Source: Corythucha ciliata (Eukaryota; Arthropoda; Insecta; Hemiptera; Tingidae). Taken from it: 64,000 nucleotides of DNA. Within the stretch, counting starts at the first letter, position 1. Each line of letters begins with the position of its first letter. The DNA is taken from assembly GCA_038030265.1 (NCBI GenBank), contig CM075941.1, positions 59,249,952-59,313,951 of the forward strand, given 5' to 3'. The translations under genes were made by a program, and so were the position numbers. A model generated the notes under the pieces. That model was given only the letters and a program-made list of their open reading frames with translations, made no database searches and was not told the DNA's origin. Of this stretch, positions 11,291-20,705 are shown piece after piece.

Positions 11291-11512
11291 TTTAGTTTAC
11301 ACTTCTTCGCTACCATTCACCAGTATAACCTAACTTAGTGACACCATATTTGCCACAAAAACCCGGTGTAATAACAGCCTTCGATTGACGTTTTCATTTT
11401 TCGAAAAAGTGGAGAGGGAAGGGTAGTCATGGTGGGAGGTGGAAGTTCCGAATTCCTTGTTAGCACAACTGCCGCAAAAATGATGCTAGCGGATGGAAAC
11501 TTTGCACAAAAA

Positions 11513-12012
11513 NNNNNNNNNNNNNNNNNNNNNNNNNNNNNNNNNNNNNNNNNNNNNNNNNNNNNNNNNNNNNNNNNNNNNNNNNNNNNNNNNNNNNNNN
11601 NNNNNNNNNNNNNNNNNNNNNNNNNNNNNNNNNNNNNNNNNNNNNNNNNNNNNNNNNNNNNNNNNNNNNNNNNNNNNNNNNNNNNNNNNNNNNNNNNNNN
11701 NNNNNNNNNNNNNNNNNNNNNNNNNNNNNNNNNNNNNNNNNNNNNNNNNNNNNNNNNNNNNNNNNNNNNNNNNNNNNNNNNNNNNNNNNNNNNNNNNNNN
11801 NNNNNNNNNNNNNNNNNNNNNNNNNNNNNNNNNNNNNNNNNNNNNNNNNNNNNNNNNNNNNNNNNNNNNNNNNNNNNNNNNNNNNNNNNNNNNNNNNNNN
11901 NNNNNNNNNNNNNNNNNNNNNNNNNNNNNNNNNNNNNNNNNNNNNNNNNNNNNNNNNNNNNNNNNNNNNNNNNNNNNNNNNNNNNNNNNNNNNNNNNNNN
12001 NNNNNNNNNNNN
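11513..12012. other. Assembly gap of 500 N
   Basis: Exactly 500 unknown bases, a usual placeholder length for scaffold joins of unknown size. Features on the two sides may not be this far apart. Confidence 0.99.
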
Positions 12013-12168
12013 GTCGGAGCGCGAAGGCATCAATAATCTCTTGCCGTAGTTTTGAATCAAATCGTCTTCGTCGTTCAATTCACCGACATTGCCATTGGAG
12101 TAGCACAGACTTAGGACTAGACTTATTATAATGAAGCAGGGACCTGTTGTTTTAAAAACATTAAGCAT
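12013..12168 (-). CDS. N-terminus of a secreted, possibly neuropeptide-like precursor
   Basis: An ATG at 12168-12166 (minus) opens 52 codons before the gap. The start has a short basic region and a hydrophobic core (CFIIISLVLSLCYSNG), a good signal peptide with cleavage likely near residues 24-27. Next come an acidic spacer (ELNDEDDL) and then QNYGKR, a dibasic site preceded by Gly, followed by LLMPSRSD. Signal peptide, acidic spacer and GKR is the layout of amidated peptide precursors in arthropods, but I cannot name the peptide and the rest is lost in the gap. An upstream in-frame ATG at 12231 would place the hydrophobic core too far in, so I chose the later one. The sequence beyond the gap does not look like a continuation. 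Confidence 0.45.
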
Positions 12169-12231
12169 ATTGGATGACGGAGGAGTGGACAAAAAAAAAA
12201 TTGTGCCAACCAAATTTTTGATGAACATCAA

Positions 12232-12927
12232 AACGATCCCCTGTCTGTTTTCTCTTAGAGCTGAGCGGAGCTACAAAACGACCTGTGTTCCACCAGCCAA
12301 AAAGCTTCGCGAACTCGTACTTTTCTCTCTTCTGTGACAAGAGCTCGTGAATATTCACTTGAGAGCGAAGCAGCGACGAGCCTGCAAGAGAGAGGGAGGC
12401 TGGGAGATGAAATACAATCCGTTGGTGGGTTGGACGCGAAGGGAAACTGTGTATAACTCACGTACAGAGAGAGTCGACCTGTGTTAAATGTGCAAATGAA
12501 GCAATCATATTGAAATTCACCATTCAACTCCATTATTGAGAAGAATGGATGTGCCGAAATGGAAATGGTTGGATGGGAGAGGGGGAATAGATATTCGAAG
12601 GATGTTTCTGAATGTTTCCATCCCATTGACTATTATCTCTGTTCGCTAGAAGGTTTTACTACTGGACTCGGGAGGGATGATCAGTTTATTTTTCGTTTTA
12701 AAAACATTAAATAAAGAGTAGAAGGTAAAATATAATGAAAATAGGTTGAGTTGGGTAATTGACTTTTTGCGTTTTGATGGACTTTTTTATTGCATTGACG
12801 AAGGGGATTTAGATCTCTGTTATCTCCTCTCAACAAACTCATTTACCGCTTTCATATTAACCCGTATCAAAGCCATGAAGTTGTCTACGATCACAAAAAG
12901 GTCACCAAGAACGTGGGATTAGAGCAA
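12232..12927. other. Non-coding stretch, nothing recognised
   Basis: It lies upstream of the secreted-peptide start on the minus strand and could hold its 5' UTR and promoter. I see no clear TATA box or repeat. Confidence 0.4.
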
Positions 12928-13173
12928 TCACAAGGACTTTTCCTGATCAGATGTGAATATTTTCCTCACTGAATAATTCGGTACCATGCGGACTTCATCA
13001 TTTGGATCTTCTTTTTGTTTTTTAACATACCGTGCCAATGTTTGATGGGCAATACCGTATTTTGACGCTACTACCCTCAGGGATGAATCATCCTCCAGGA
13101 CCTCCTGTACAGCTGTCTTCATTGTGGCAGCTGTGAATATACCATGAGTGGTTTTTCTTTTAGGGTTTTTCAT
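12928..13173 (-). pseudogene. Pipsqueak/CENP-B-type HTH fragment of a pogo-like transposase
   Basis: An 81-residue frame starts MKNPKRKTTHGIFTAATM and continues with a helix-turn-helix (VQEVLEDDSSLRVVASKYGI then HQTLARYVKKQ). Basic start, acidic helix, then a turn before AHQTLARYVKK is the N-terminal DNA-binding domain of pogo/Tigger-type transposases and of host genes derived from them. The frame ends after NYSVRKIFTSDQEKSL, and no DDE catalytic domain follows in the window. It may be the first exon of a domesticated gene or a truncated transposon copy. Confidence 0.55.
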
Positions 13174-13174
13174 C

Positions 13175-15565
13175 TAGAAAAAAAAAGAACAAAATCGGTT
13201 CAGAGAGAAGAAAGCCATTGTTCCATTTAATAACTAAAAATGTTCTAAATAATTCACCTGCATAATAATGTAACAAATCACTGAGAAATGCACAATAACC
13301 AGAGAACTACATCGTAACAACTACTACTTACAATAATAATAACCTATTATTAATTAACAACACTATTTAGCAGAAGCTAAACAACTTGAGCATAATGATT
13401 CCTAGGAATGGGGAACAATGAGACAGTGGCAAAAGATGTCTCACTGTTGCCGTCTCAATGTTCCCCAAAGGCTCTTTTTCCAAATATATTGGGTTTCCGT
13501 TTGAATGAGAAGGGCTGCATAGATGGCTTTGATGCCAAAATAAAGTTGATAACATCAGAATCACTGTTAAAAAGTTTCAATCTTATGAAAGCAACTAAAT
13601 CCTACTTTAGTTAGGTTGGAAAATTTTGAAAAAAATACAGTTTCCTTACCTTGAAACTGGGAGATGCTTCCACAACACCTACACTGCGCGGGAACTGGCA
13701 CCTCACTGTTGACAATCGTGCACAAGGTCAAGTAGTTCATAAAAATCATGCTTGGAGGCGTTTTGCTTCGCTCGTTAGAGGTCATTTGCGCAGTTCAATA
13801 GACGATTTCCACGCATGCGCTCTCCAGTCCTACTTTAACAGTTTTGCAACCCGCTTAGGCCAGGTTATGGGTTACTCTTGTCTTGTGCTGTGTAAAGTGA
13901 ATTTATTTTTCTCTCATTCCCGTCAAACTAAAACCACATTTGCAGTTATTCAATTCTGATTTTATTCTTCAGCCTCCGTCTCACGAAACGTATCGATGAA
14001 AACTCGTCGTTCCGGGGGCACCTTAACATGAAGTCCCATCATAGTTGCGCATTTATCACACTCCTTCACGTGTACTTTCTCTTCACTTTTTCCTCAATTT
14101 GGGACGTTTTCAGTCAAGTGCCGGTAAGGTTGAGGGAAAGGGATAAATTTAGTAGCTGGGTCAAAACCAGGTCGATCCGTAATGGAAGAACTCTTACAGT
14201 CACTGAAGCAGCAATAGTATCGCATTTTTCTGACTTTAGATGAGAAGCACGCGAAGGAAGTGTAATTGCAGACTCGAAATAAACGAAAAACTCAAAAATC
14301 ATGTAGTATTTGAAACCGAAATACACTCGTAGTAATGCTAGTAATGTAAAAAAAAAATACTGTTAAAGAGGCTCTAGGCAACTAGAAATAAACCCATAAC
14401 CTGCACTTCTAAACCTTCGCTTTTTCTACGGAAATCGTCTATTCCACTGGGCGTGCTGGATCGTAGATTACGGGATTCCTTGTGTTGTTGATCATCAGAA
14501 ATATTTCCATCTGCGTCATTCCCTTTCGCACACATCATCTCCTCAACCGGCATCAATGCCTTTCCTTCAAAATTTAAGCCAGCAGATCGCAAATCAGTTT
14601 TTACTTCAAGTGCTGTGGATTTATTTTCTCAGGCAGCGAGGTTAGAAATCCCTTAATTTCACAATTTTCCTCGGACAGAACATTAATTTTGCCCTGAAGA
14701 ACAAGATTATTTTTACTTACTGCCTCGAGCTCAGACACTACAACACTCAGTATGGCAGACTTTTATTTTGGTGGCGCATGAGGCAGGCCTCACAAAATCC
14801 CAAAACTTTATTGTACAGACTGGCAATGAGTGCGCATGCTCGTCGACGTCCGAAACGTGAAACGTTTTATCGCAAAATCCTCTACAAACCAAGGTGTATT
14901 CACTGCTACGACAAATTATTATTACACCGAGCACACAGAGAACTTTGCTGGTCCGCCATCTTATCTTAGAGCTCTAAAATAAGATTGATGTACACTAAAA
15001 CGCTCGTTGCACTAAAATACGCTCTAAAGCGCGCCTACACCGTTCATACTTCAATGGTAAAAAATTTTGTCTTACTCGTCCGATTGACCATTTCAGGCTT
15101 GAAGTGAACATTCCGTTTTATATCACTCGCACTTGTGTCAAAACGATCGAGCCTTCTTACTTACTATGAGACCCTCTCTCACATTAATTACCTACCTATA
15201 ACGAAGTTGCATAGTTTCTCAAGGAAGAGCTTTGTCTTAAGACTGCTTAAACTCTCGTCACTTGTTAAATTGATTAATACGACTTTGCATAACTGTTACC
15301 CACCTCACCTCTCTCATCCAAAAGCCTTCGGGTAATTCATGAGCTTCCACTCATCGCCCGGGGGCTTATTCCAGTTTGCTAATGCCAACTTCCATGCATT
15401 ATTACCTATTAAGATAGACCGCAGGGCTGTGTGGAAGGGGTAAAATATCACACTGTTTTGGTTGGTTGATGTTGGTTTGAAAGGGTCGCATGAGGGTTTT
15501 AATTGAATCTTTGGGTATGTGTCAGTCAGATACAAGTTTCTTGGGGTTCACTTAAACCTTTACTG
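13175..15565. other. Mostly non-coding, with a possible coding remnant
   Basis: No complete gene is recognised. On the minus strand about 14760-14603 reads as a coiled-coil-like peptide (SELEAVSKNNLVLQGKINVL). A neighbouring frame (14625-14374) holds an acidic, polar peptide (DDQQHKESRNLRSSTPSG). The two are separated by a one-base frame difference and a stop. They could be two exons or a frameshifted LINE ORF1 remnant. The young gypsy element at 15570 is inserted at the right edge. Confidence 0.3.
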
Positions 15566-15569
15566 AAAG

Positions 15570-16604
15570 TGTTATTTTCTTTTCCTTTTTTGTATTCTTT
15601 TATTTTGCTTTTTTGCTATTTTTTGAATTTTTATCGGGTTTTTATTCGAATCAGTTTTTTATTTAGTTAATTTTGGGCCAAGGAGCCTTACATCGAAGAA
15701 AGAGCAAAAAGAAAAGGGGGGTTTTTAAATTAGCGCTATTAATGCGGAGGCCTCCCGCCTTTACGAATACGTTATGTTATAATATATTAACTTTGGACCG
15801 GGTTTAACTTACTCTTAGATGTATAATTTAATTGTTCTTAATTTCACTTGGTGTCATTCGTTACGCGAAGGTGTTGATATTAAGGTCGAGTTTTGTCCTT
15901 TTTTATATGGATTTTTAATCTGGTGTCGTACGTGGGTGCACGGGTACGGAATACCTTTTTGAAGGGTCGTCGTGTCCGTTTCTACTGAAGTTGTTCCTTG
16001 AAACGCTATGAAGGAACAGGCGCCGTTGGGAGCGTCTTTATATAGTCCGGGCTCCAATATTCGTGAGCGAGTTCGGTACGCTACGAGCGTGTTTCAACGA
16101 GCTTGCCAGTGGAGTCTCAGGAAGACGACGTAGTGCGGTCAGATGAAGACCAGAAAGAAAAGCTAAAGGATTCGGACTTCATGAGTTAGAGTGTGTTATG
16201 CTCCCTTAATTTTCGTGGATTGTGAGGGTTCTTTGGTTTTTTACCTTGCGCCTTTTTCTTTTTCAGCCAACGTCGAGGTCCTGTTTTCCACGGGCTTCCG
16301 CTGCCACGATCAGGGGAAAAATGGTGGCTCCCTTTAATCCCTTTCTCATTCTTCGAAGGTTTTCCGATCCCCTCTTCCTTTTGCGACGAGTGCCGACTAC
16401 CTCATGAACATGTTCTAACCGGCACATTTTTTTTTTCACCCGCGAACTTTTTTCTTTCTTTAATTATTATGTTTGTAATTTTATTTAATTAATTGTCGAT
16501 CTATTTAATTATTAGTTATATTTGAATTTATTTTTCTAGGCTTAGTTTATGTTTTTATTAAATGGGCAAAATCTACTTTTAGCTCCTTGGCTTGTTCCAT
16601 AACA
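15570..16604 (-). repeat. 3' LTR of the JAMM gypsy element
   Basis: 1035 bp, the same length as the right-hand copy. TGTTAT/ATAACA termini. It carries the same internal TATA-like sequence (TATATAA on the minus strand at 16038-16044). In-frame peptides inside the LTR occur in both copies but span the TATA region and are not considered genes. Confidence 0.95.
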
Positions 16605-16608
16605 ATAT

Positions 16609-16619
16609 CCTTCCCTTCC
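16609..16619 (-). promoter_or_regulatory. Polypurine tract
   Basis: On the minus strand GGAAGGGAAGG lies four bases before the 3' LTR. This is the expected position and composition for the plus-strand DNA primer. Confidence 0.65.
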
Positions 16620-16716
16620 GGAAAAAAAATGAGGAAAAAAAAAAAATTGGATATTAAATTTGTTTTTTATCATTATTATTCTTTTATTTTTTTTTTTATT
16701 ATTTTATTTTATATTT

Positions 16717-16764
<48 letters not shown>

Positions 16765-16799
16765 AAGCTTCAACGATTAAAGATAGGCATGCAATTTGG

Positions 16800-19700
16800 T
16801 TAGTCCACTTGTTGTTGAGGAGAGAAGTAAGGTTTGATGGATGTTGTGTGATACAGCATTAATTTTTGTGTTTTCGGAATGTTGACTAAATATGTACTCT
16901 TCCCTAGACGTTTATGAACAGTGCATGGTCCTTGAAAAATTGGCATGAGCTTAGCACTTCTCTTCTTGAGTTTTGAGCTGGACGGGTAGTATTTTACCAA
17001 GACTTTTTCCCCTATACGGTATGTACGTGTTTTCTTATTCTTGTTGGTGTCTTCTAGAGACGATATCTTTGTGTTTTGGCATTCTCGGAGGTGTTCGTCC
17101 ATTTGCTCACGTGACCTAGAATATGTGTCGTTGTCATCGTCAGTGTATTTTACCCATGGCGATTTAGGTCTGGTGCCGTACCAAGCTTCGTGAGGTGTAC
17201 ATTGTATCGCAGAGTGATAGGTGTTATTCATAACCCATTCTATCCGGGGTATTTGGTCGTACCACACTGATTGTTTGGTAGATACCGTAACTCTCAGGTA
17301 TGTGACGAGGTCCCGGTGTACTCTCTCCGCCAAATTGGCGTTAGGCCTTTTTAATGGAATCATAATGTGAGTGACGGTACTTTCTTTGATAAAGTTCTTC
17401 CACATTGTTGAGGTGAAACATGACCCATGATCAGTTAATAACCTTTTCGGTTTTCCGTGGAGTTTGAAATATGACTTTAATTTTGAAGTTGTTTCCTTGC
17501 TGCTAGTCGTTTTTAGTGGTATGAGCCTCGTGAAGCGAGTTAAGTTGTCGATCGCTGTCAAAATGTAGCTTGTACCAAATCTGGCTTTTGGCAGTGGGCC
17601 AAAGTGGTCGATAGACAGAATGTCCAGCTTTGTTTTTGGAAGTAGCGCCCCCACCAAGTGTTGTAAGCCGAGGTTACCATATTTATTGATCTGGCAAGTG
17701 TGGCAAGGTCTTAGTACGCGTTTTACGTGACGTTTCATGCTCTTCGTTATAAAAGACTGTCGCAGGAATTGGTGACATTTTTGCACCCCAGAGTGGAGGA
17801 GGTCGTTATGAACGGCTATGATCAACTCGTCGCGCAGTTCTGCTGGTAGATAAATTAATTTTTTGCCTTGACAAATTTGATAAATTATATCACCCTTTTG
17901 TTCAAATATGTCTGGGCGTTTTTTACGCTTGGCTTGGAGAAACGCGTCTTGTTTTTGGGCTAGTGGAAGTTTTTTAAGAAGGGTGTTTTGCCAGGTTCGT
18001 TGTGTCTGTATCTTTGCGGCCATAATCTTCAGTTGTTTGTTATTTTCATTACAAGGTGTTTTTATCGGAGGATAACGACTAAGGACGTCTGCAACCACGT
18101 TCTGTGTTCCAGGAATGTATTCGAAACTTAGGTTTAGGTTCTGAAGGAACAGAAACCAGCGGTTTAAGCGTGGTGAGGGGTACTGACACGTGTACATAAA
18201 CGGTATGGCCTGATGGTCCGTTCTAATCTTGCAGTGGTGCCCACCGATATAAGAATAAAATTTTTTACAGCTGTTTATGATCGCAAGTATTTCTAATTCA
18301 GAGGTGGTATAATTTTGTTGTGATGAGTTTAAAGTGCTGCTAGTGAATGCCAAGGGACGTTTTTGTTGGTTATCGTCGAATTGGTACAGCATTCCTGCTG
18401 TCGCTATTTTGCTGGCGTCGGTTTCTAGATAGAATGGGCGTGTAAAGTCGGGGTAGCTCAGTTCGACGTCTTTGGCCATCAGGTTTTTTATGGTTACGAA
18501 AGCGTCCTCTACTTCTTTTGTCCAAAGCCAGGGTTCTTTCTTTTTTGTTAGCCTGTACAACGGGGTAGCGATCCTAGAGAGCTCTGGAATAAAACGAGCG
18601 TAAAAGTTTATCAAACCGAGGAATGACTGCACTGACTTGACGTTAGTCGGTGTTGGAAAGTTTAAGACGGCCGACACCTTTTCTGGGTCTTTTTGAATCC
18701 CATTCGTGGTCAGAACGAATCCCAGGACGGGCAGTCTTGTGCGAAAAAATTGACATTTCTGTAGATTGAGGGTAATGTTATTGATCTGGCACATTTCAAA
18801 CACTGTTTTCAAGTGATCGAGGTGATCTGAGGCTGAATTAGAATGGATGAGAAGGTCATCGACGTATGACTTTATATTTCGTGCCGCATGCTCTGGTATT
18901 AAGGGACGGAGGGCCTTTTCTAAAGCCGCCGTTGAACTGCGAACTCCGAAGGGGACCCTGGAAAAATGATAAACGAGCCCTCTGTGTCGAAAGGCTGTAT
19001 ATTTTCGGCTGTTCGGGTGTAGTCGAACTTGGTGAAATGATGATACCAGGTCTAGCGTCGACAAGTGTGTCACTCCTGCTGCATCTTTAATCAGTTGATC
19101 GAAAGTTTGAGGGATGTCGTGTTCTTCGAACATTTTACTATTCATCTTACGGGCGTCTAGCGTCGTTCGTAGCTGTCCGTTCTTTTTGCGTACTATGAGC
19201 AGAGGGTTGAGAAATGGGCTGTTCGACCTCTCGATAATTCCTTGTGTCAGAAGCCGTTTTATTTCGCCATCGACCTCTTCTTGGTCTGCTGCTTTTATTG
19301 GGTACTGAAATGTTTTAAAAGGCGTTTCGTCTTTCAGCGTTATTACGTGTTCGTAACCCTCTATTAGGCCCGGTTGGTCACTGAAAATTGACTCATATCG
19401 TTGTACCAATTGCTTGAAGTCGTGTACTGTATGGTTGGGCACATCCTGAAATTTCGTACATAGATCTTGTAATATATCTTGAAAAGAGTTTTTAGTCGTC
19501 AAGTCCCCGTCATTTTCAAGGTTTGTCCGGTAAGTGGCCGATACTTCAAGAGTTTGCTTGTTTTCACAGTATTTTGGGAAGGTCACCGTTGCTGTGGCCT
19601 GAGCTTCGAAGTGAAAAGAGATTTGTTGAGTTTTTAAATCGATATGTGTTTCCCATTCATTCAGCGTTTCCATCCCTAGAATGATGTCGTGATTTAAATT

Positions 19701-20705
19701 TGGTATCACCAAAAATTTACACAGGGTTTTGGCGTCCTGGATTTGCAGTGGGAGGAGTACTTGAGCTTTTACCCTATGAGCCTTTTTAGAAACCGCGGTC
19801 GTTACTTTGATCCCCTGGACAGGAAATATTGCGACTCGTCCCAAATCTTCCGAGATCGCCTGAAACTTTTTCTCATTAATGGCCGTCACCATGGACCCCG
19901 TGTCTACAAGAGATTCTATAGTTGTTTTGCCAATCAGGCATTTTATAACCGGACAAAGTGGTCGGGGTGTCTTTTGCAGAGTCCTGTCGTCATCGTCTTC
20001 CGAAATGTCGTCTTCGAACAACGTTGCGACTCTTATATTCATTTCTGATGGCATCATCGGTAAGGGATCTTCTCTTTTTGTGTCTGTGGCGATGTTTCGT
20101 TCGTCTACCACCTGAGTTTTGCCGTTTTCGAGTTGAACGACGTGTCCCGCCTCTTCGAACAATGGGGAGGTTTCTTCTTCATTGTGTTTATGGAAACCTG
20201 TCAGTTTGCATCTCCGGACCGTTTCAATACCCTGAGGAGTAAGCGAAAACACCTTTACTTCGTTGAATGCTGGAGCACAGACGATGGCTACTGCTTGTGG
20301 CAGTAAGCTCTGCAGAGCAAGTGATGTATGTAGGTCTATACTAGACAAAAATGCCGTTTGAGATGGGTGTGTATGTATCCATCCGATAACACATAAATCG
20401 GATGCCCACAGGAATGGTACTAATTGGGGGTCGTCCAATGCCTCACACGTATTTGGTGATCCCGATTGAGGGGGCAGATATATCGTGGTGACTGTCCAGG
20501 TGCCGTCTGCGTTCTCCTCTCCTAACAAGTAAGCACAAGTTTCCAGGTTCTTTGCTGTGTTCGACATGGCCTGCTCCATGAATCTATCTGTAAGGTCTGA
20601 GTAGATGTAGGTTGACGGTGTTTTGTTAGGTTTTTTTGAATTTGATTGTGTGGCTTCCGGGTGGATGGTCCTGTCGTCGTGTCCCACCTCACCCGAGCAC
20701 TCTAG
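16800..20705 (-). CDS. pol: Pol: JAMM deubiquitinase, protease, RT, RNase H, integrase
   Basis: About 1300 residues in the -1 frame of gag. The first residues downstream read LECSGEVGHDDRT, with no nearby ATG (position 20687 is a GTG), so frameshift expression is likely. Numbering from that GTG: JAMM domain 25-172; acidic linker ~225-236; retropepsin with VDTG (Asp262); RT with motif A Asp546 and YVDD 608-611; RNase H with Asp757, Glu797 and Asp824; integrase zinc site His960, His965, Cys995, Cys998; catalytic core Asp1027, Asp1086, Glu1121 (35 apart); C-terminal region with a GPC-type GPY/F motif. All catalytic residues are present and the frame is unbroken. The product should process Gag-Pol, copy the RNA and integrate the DNA, with an added deubiquitinase activity. 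Confidence 0.95.
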   Translation of the reverse strand, partial: LECSGEVGHDDRTIHPEATQSNSKKPNKTPSTYIYSDLTDRFMEQAMSNTAKNLETCAYLLGEENADGTWTVTTIYLPPQSGSPNTCEALDDPQLVPFLWASDLCVIGWIHTHPSQTAFLSSIDLHTSLALQSLLPQAVAIVCAPAFNEVKVFSLTPQGIETVRRCKLTGFHKHNEEETSPLFEEAGHVVQLENGKTQVVDERNIATDTKREDPLPMMPSEMNIRVATLFEDDISEDDDDRTLQKTPRPLCPVIKCLIGKTTIESLVDTGSMVTAINEKKFQAISEDLGRVAIFPVQGIKVTTAVSKKAHRVKAQVLLPLQIQDAKTLCKFLVIPNLNHDIILGMETLNEWETHIDLKTQQISFHFEAQATATVTFPKYCENKQTLEVSATYRTNLENDGDLTTKNSFQDILQDLCTKFQDVPNHTVHDFKQLVQRYESIFSDQPGLIEGYEHVITLKDETPFKTFQYPIKAADQEEVDGEIKRLLTQGIIERSNSPFLNPLLIVRKKNGQLRTTLDARKMNSKMFEEHDIPQTFDQLIKDAAGVTHLSTLDLVSSFHQVRLHPNSRKYTAFRHRGLVYHFSRVPFGVRSSTAALEKALRPLIPEHAARNIKSYVDDLLIHSNSASDHLDHLKTVFEMCQINNITLNLQKCQFFRTRLPVLGFVLTTNGIQKDPEKVSAVLNFPTPTNVKSVQSFLGLINFYARFIPELSRIATPLYRLTKKKEPWLWTKEVEDAFVTIKNLMAKDVELSYPDFTRPFYLETDASKIATAGMLYQFDDNQQKRPLAFTSSTLNSSQQNYTTSELEILAIINSCKKFYSYIGGHHCKIRTDHQAIPFMYTCQYPSPRLNRWFLFLQNLNLSFEYIPGTQNVVADVLSRYPPIKTPCNENNKQLKIMAAKIQTQRTWQNTLLKKLPLAQKQDAFLQAKRKKRPDIFEQKGDIIYQICQGKKLIYLPAELRDELIIAVHNDLLHSGVQKCHQFLRQSFITKSMKRHVKRVLRPCHTCQINKYGNLGLQHLVGALLPKTKLDILSIDHFGPLPKARFGTSYILTAIDNLTRFTRLIPLKTTSSKETTSKLKSYFKLHGKPKRLLTDHGSCFTSTMWKNFIKESTVTHIMIPLKRPNANLAERVHRDLVTYLRVTVSTKQSVWYDQIPRIEWVMNNTYHSAIQCTPHEAWYGTRPKSPWVKYTDDDNDTYSRSREQMDEHLRECQNTKISSLEDTNKNKKTRTYRIGEKVLVKYYPSSSKLKKRSAKLMPIFQGPCTVHKRLGKSTYLVNIPKTQKLMLYHTTSIKPYFSPQQQVD
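20172..20615 (-). CDS. AMSH/STAMBP-like JAMM domain within Pol
   Basis: Residues 25-172 of Pol. JAMM motif: Glu49, His105 and His107 in GWIHTHPSQTAFLSSIDLH, Ser115, Asp118. The AMSH family has a second structural zinc; its ligands are also here at the same spacing: His120, Cys160, His166, His168 (CKLTGFHKH). Residues flanking the active site that recognise Lys63-linked ubiquitin in AMSH-LP (Thr and Phe of TAF, 111 and 113) are kept. From family knowledge the reaction would be zinc-dependent hydrolysis of Lys63-linked ubiquitin chains. That it acts on Gag, ESCRT cargo or host restriction factors is inference. It is fused in frame ahead of the protease and could be released by it. Confidence 0.93.

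Noticed and set aside
11335..12231. A single 298-codon minus-strand ORF across the N gap
   Set aside because: Most of it is unknown bases. The left part (FCAKFPSASIIF...) does not fit the secreted-peptide start, so continuity is not supported.
15854..16057. 67-residue ORF on the minus strand, repeated at 23007-23210
   Set aside because: Lies inside the LTRs and overlaps the TATA-like box near its start. It is repeated only because the LTRs are repeated.
16222..16407. 61-residue plus-strand ORF, repeated at 23375-23560
   Set aside because: Antisense within the LTR, composition not protein-like; duplicated with the LTR.
18866..19308. Plus-strand ORFs within pol
   Set aside because: Shadows of the intact minus-strand RT frame.
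20172..20615. Assembly chimera of a host AMSH gene with a retrotransposon
   Set aside because: The domain is in frame with Pol, intronless, and lies between the frameshift site and the protease with no junction oddity.
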